Position numbers and translations under genes: made by a program | The notes under the pieces: model-generated | The model's database searches: none | Told to the model about the DNA's origin: nothing | Seen by the model: only the letters and a program-made list of their open reading frames with translations | From: Cacajao melanocephalus | Lineage: Eukaryota; Chordata; Mammalia; Primates; Pitheciidae | Direction of reading: 5' to 3' | Length of the DNA: 64,000 nucleotides | Assembly (NCBI GenBank): GCA_963573385.1 | Contig: CAUYLG010005295.1 | Span: 1 to 64,000 of the forward strand | Shown here: positions 62,803-64,000 of the stretch, one piece after another | Position numbering within the stretch: position 1 is the first letter of the stretch | Layout: each line of letters opens with the position of its first letter

Positions 62803-62992
62803 AGTGATCCCCAAACCTGGCTGCCCAACAGATCACATGAAAAGCTTTAAAAAATATCCCGTGTCCAGGTATTGTCCTATGTCAATTAAATCAGAATGTC
62901 TGGGGGTGGGAGTCAGACACTGGTTTCTGTTTTGGTTTTTAAAAATCCCAGGTAATTCTAAACTGCAGCAAGGTCTGGGAACCACTGTTCTA
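62803..62992. repeat. MER20-like hAT DNA transposon
   Basis: Complete-looking short element: cagtgatccccaaacctggc at the left and aaggtctgggaaccactgtt at the right are complementary inverted ends. Interior words are aaaagctttaaaaaatatcc, ttaaatcagaatgtctgggg and tttttaaaaatcccaggtaa. Confidence 0.8.
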
Positions 62993-63229
62993 TGCGTTGT
63001 CCCTCCCCCAACGACCGCGCTGGGCACCAAACCCCAATGCCTCATGCCAGTGACATCAACAGCAAGTTCGGGCCTGGCTCCTGGAACCCGCGCAGCTCAA
63101 GGCTGGAATTGTGCAATTAAACCTGAGGCATGTTTCCCATGTCAAATGGGTATACGGGGGTAGTCACGAAGCCAGACTCACTCGTGTTCTGTCTGGAGAC
63201 TTGGCACACGTGAACCGGGGACATCAATC
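62993..63229. other. Single-copy DNA
   Basis: Nothing recognised. Confidence 0.4.
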
Positions 63230-63251
63230 CGGTGTGTGTGTCTGTGTGTGT

Positions 63252-63288
<37 letters not shown>
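63230..63288 (+). repeat. (TG)n microsatellite next to a CpG island
   Basis: About 27 tg units with tc and ta interruptions, some 120-190 bases left of the CpG island. Alternating purine-pyrimidine DNA of this kind can adopt Z-DNA. Confidence 0.95.
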
Positions 63289-63409
63289 ACAGGTTTAATA
63301 TTTTGGTTGGCCCTATGTCAAATTCCTCAAATAGCAAAGAGAAACATCCAAGAAAGAAACTCCCCGGGTTTTGAGAAGGAAAGTTTGCTGTGAGCCCCAT
63401 TTTGAAACA

Positions 63410-64000
63410 CCGTGGTGTGGCCAGGATGGGCTCTGCTCCCGGAGCCTCCGTGCAAGAGTCCCGCGGTCCCCCCTAGAGTGGCCGGACAGCCCCGTCCCGC
63501 TTCACCGCGAAGCCCAGGGGCGACCGAAGGGCTGCAGGCATGGAAGACCCGGACATCCCCGCGAGATGGCCACCGAACCAGAGCCCGGGGCTTTCGGCGG
63601 GGGTGGGCAACCCAGAGGGAGGTCGGGTCCCCAGCGGGACACACCTGGACCGGCCGGACTAGGGCGCGCCGGGCGGGGCGAGCGGCCGGCCGGGGTCTGC
63701 GTCCAAGGGGCGGGTCGGACCCCACCTGCCTTTTGCCAAGGAGGAAACTAACCGCCGCCAGCACCACCCCTTCCCGGGAGCCGCAGGTGGTGGCGGACGA
63801 GTTCTCCCAGCTCCCAGGTGGAGGCTGCGACTCCACACCCGGGAACGAGGCTCGCGGGGACCGAGAGAGGGGCCGGGGCCAGGCTGACCCACGCCGGCTT
63901 CAGCGTGAGACTCGCGAGGAGGGCGGAGGCGGGGAGGTCAGCTCAGGAAGCCGCCTGTCCCGCGGGGTCCGAGGGGAGGCTGCATTCTCGGGGTCCTTCC
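63410..64000. promoter_or_regulatory. CpG island, partial, likely promoter of a gene to the right
   Basis: By hand count about 59 CpG fall in the last 580 bases at roughly 70 percent G+C, an observed-to-expected ratio near 0.8, and the island runs off the edge. It contains GC boxes, an ggcgcgcc (63663) and a ggccggcc (63684). No TATA box is evident, as usual for island promoters. An in-frame atg with a fair context lies at 63566, but the 61 residues after it are Gly/Pro/Arg-rich with no domain, so coding cannot be claimed. Direction of transcription is unknown. Confidence 0.75.
63671..63679 (+). promoter_or_regulatory. GC box (Sp1/KLF-type site)
   Basis: gggcggggc inside the CpG island; a second one, ggggcggg, is at 63707-63714. 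These are the usual Sp1-family sites of TATA-less promoters. Confidence 0.6.

Noticed and set aside
63327..63836. 169-residue minus-strand frame over the CpG island
   Set aside because: GC-rich, Pro/Arg-rich chance frame with no domain; the plus-strand frame there is equally unsupported.

Overview
This window is non-coding primate nuclear DNA, most likely human or another catarrhine. The evidence is eight Alu SINEs of AluS-like character, 3' ends of fairly young L1 elements, and a deep background of mammalian repeats (MIR, L2, L1M, MaLR LTRs, hAT/MER DNA transposons). I found no protein-coding exon, tRNA, rRNA or snRNA gene that I can defend. Open frames are short; the longest lie in GC-rich DNA or in a CA repeat, where stop codons are depleted, and the rest are mostly Alu-, L1- or chance-derived. 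Repeat family names come from remembered consensus patterns, not from a database search.

Layout. 1-3.4 kb: an LTR-like repeat, an old DNA transposon and an L1 whose two halves face opposite ways. 4.3-5.3 kb: a GC- and CpG-rich block that looks like an orphan CpG island. 5.3-14.7 kb: mostly single-copy AT-rich DNA with two MIRs, two diverged copies of an unnamed element and an imperfect hairpin. 14.7-15.7 kb: a roughly 600-base CA-rich array that appears to have grown inside an L1M 3'UTR. 15.7-31 kb: single-copy DNA with five L1 pieces, MIRs, microsatellites and a 36-base near-perfect palindrome (29.2 kb). 31.4-34.3 kb: a dense cluster of MIR, L2, MLT1 LTR, L2 and L1M followed by a G-rich pentamer repeat. 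35-51 kb: seven of the eight Alus with MIR, L2 and MER elements, including a MER5A split by an Alu. 51-60 kb: short tandem duplications, a purine tract, the eighth Alu, an AT microsatellite, an unidentified L1-mobilised retrocopy with a 14-base target-site duplication, and a long L2. 60-63.3 kb: MIR, MER20 and CA/TG repeats. 63.4-64 kb: a strong CpG island with GC boxes that runs off the right edge and is the best candidate for a gene promoter.

How it works together: as far as the sequence shows, this is an intergenic or intronic interval. The functional candidates are the two CpG islands and a few AT-rich single-copy blocks that could be conserved enhancers; the last is inference only. The rest is a record of layered retrotransposition. 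No new biological system is evident. The most unusual items are the retrocopy of unknown source, the CA-rich array inside an L1 3'UTR, the 36-base palindrome, the paired unnamed repeat at 9.5 and 10.9 kb, and the hairpin at 12.3 kb.
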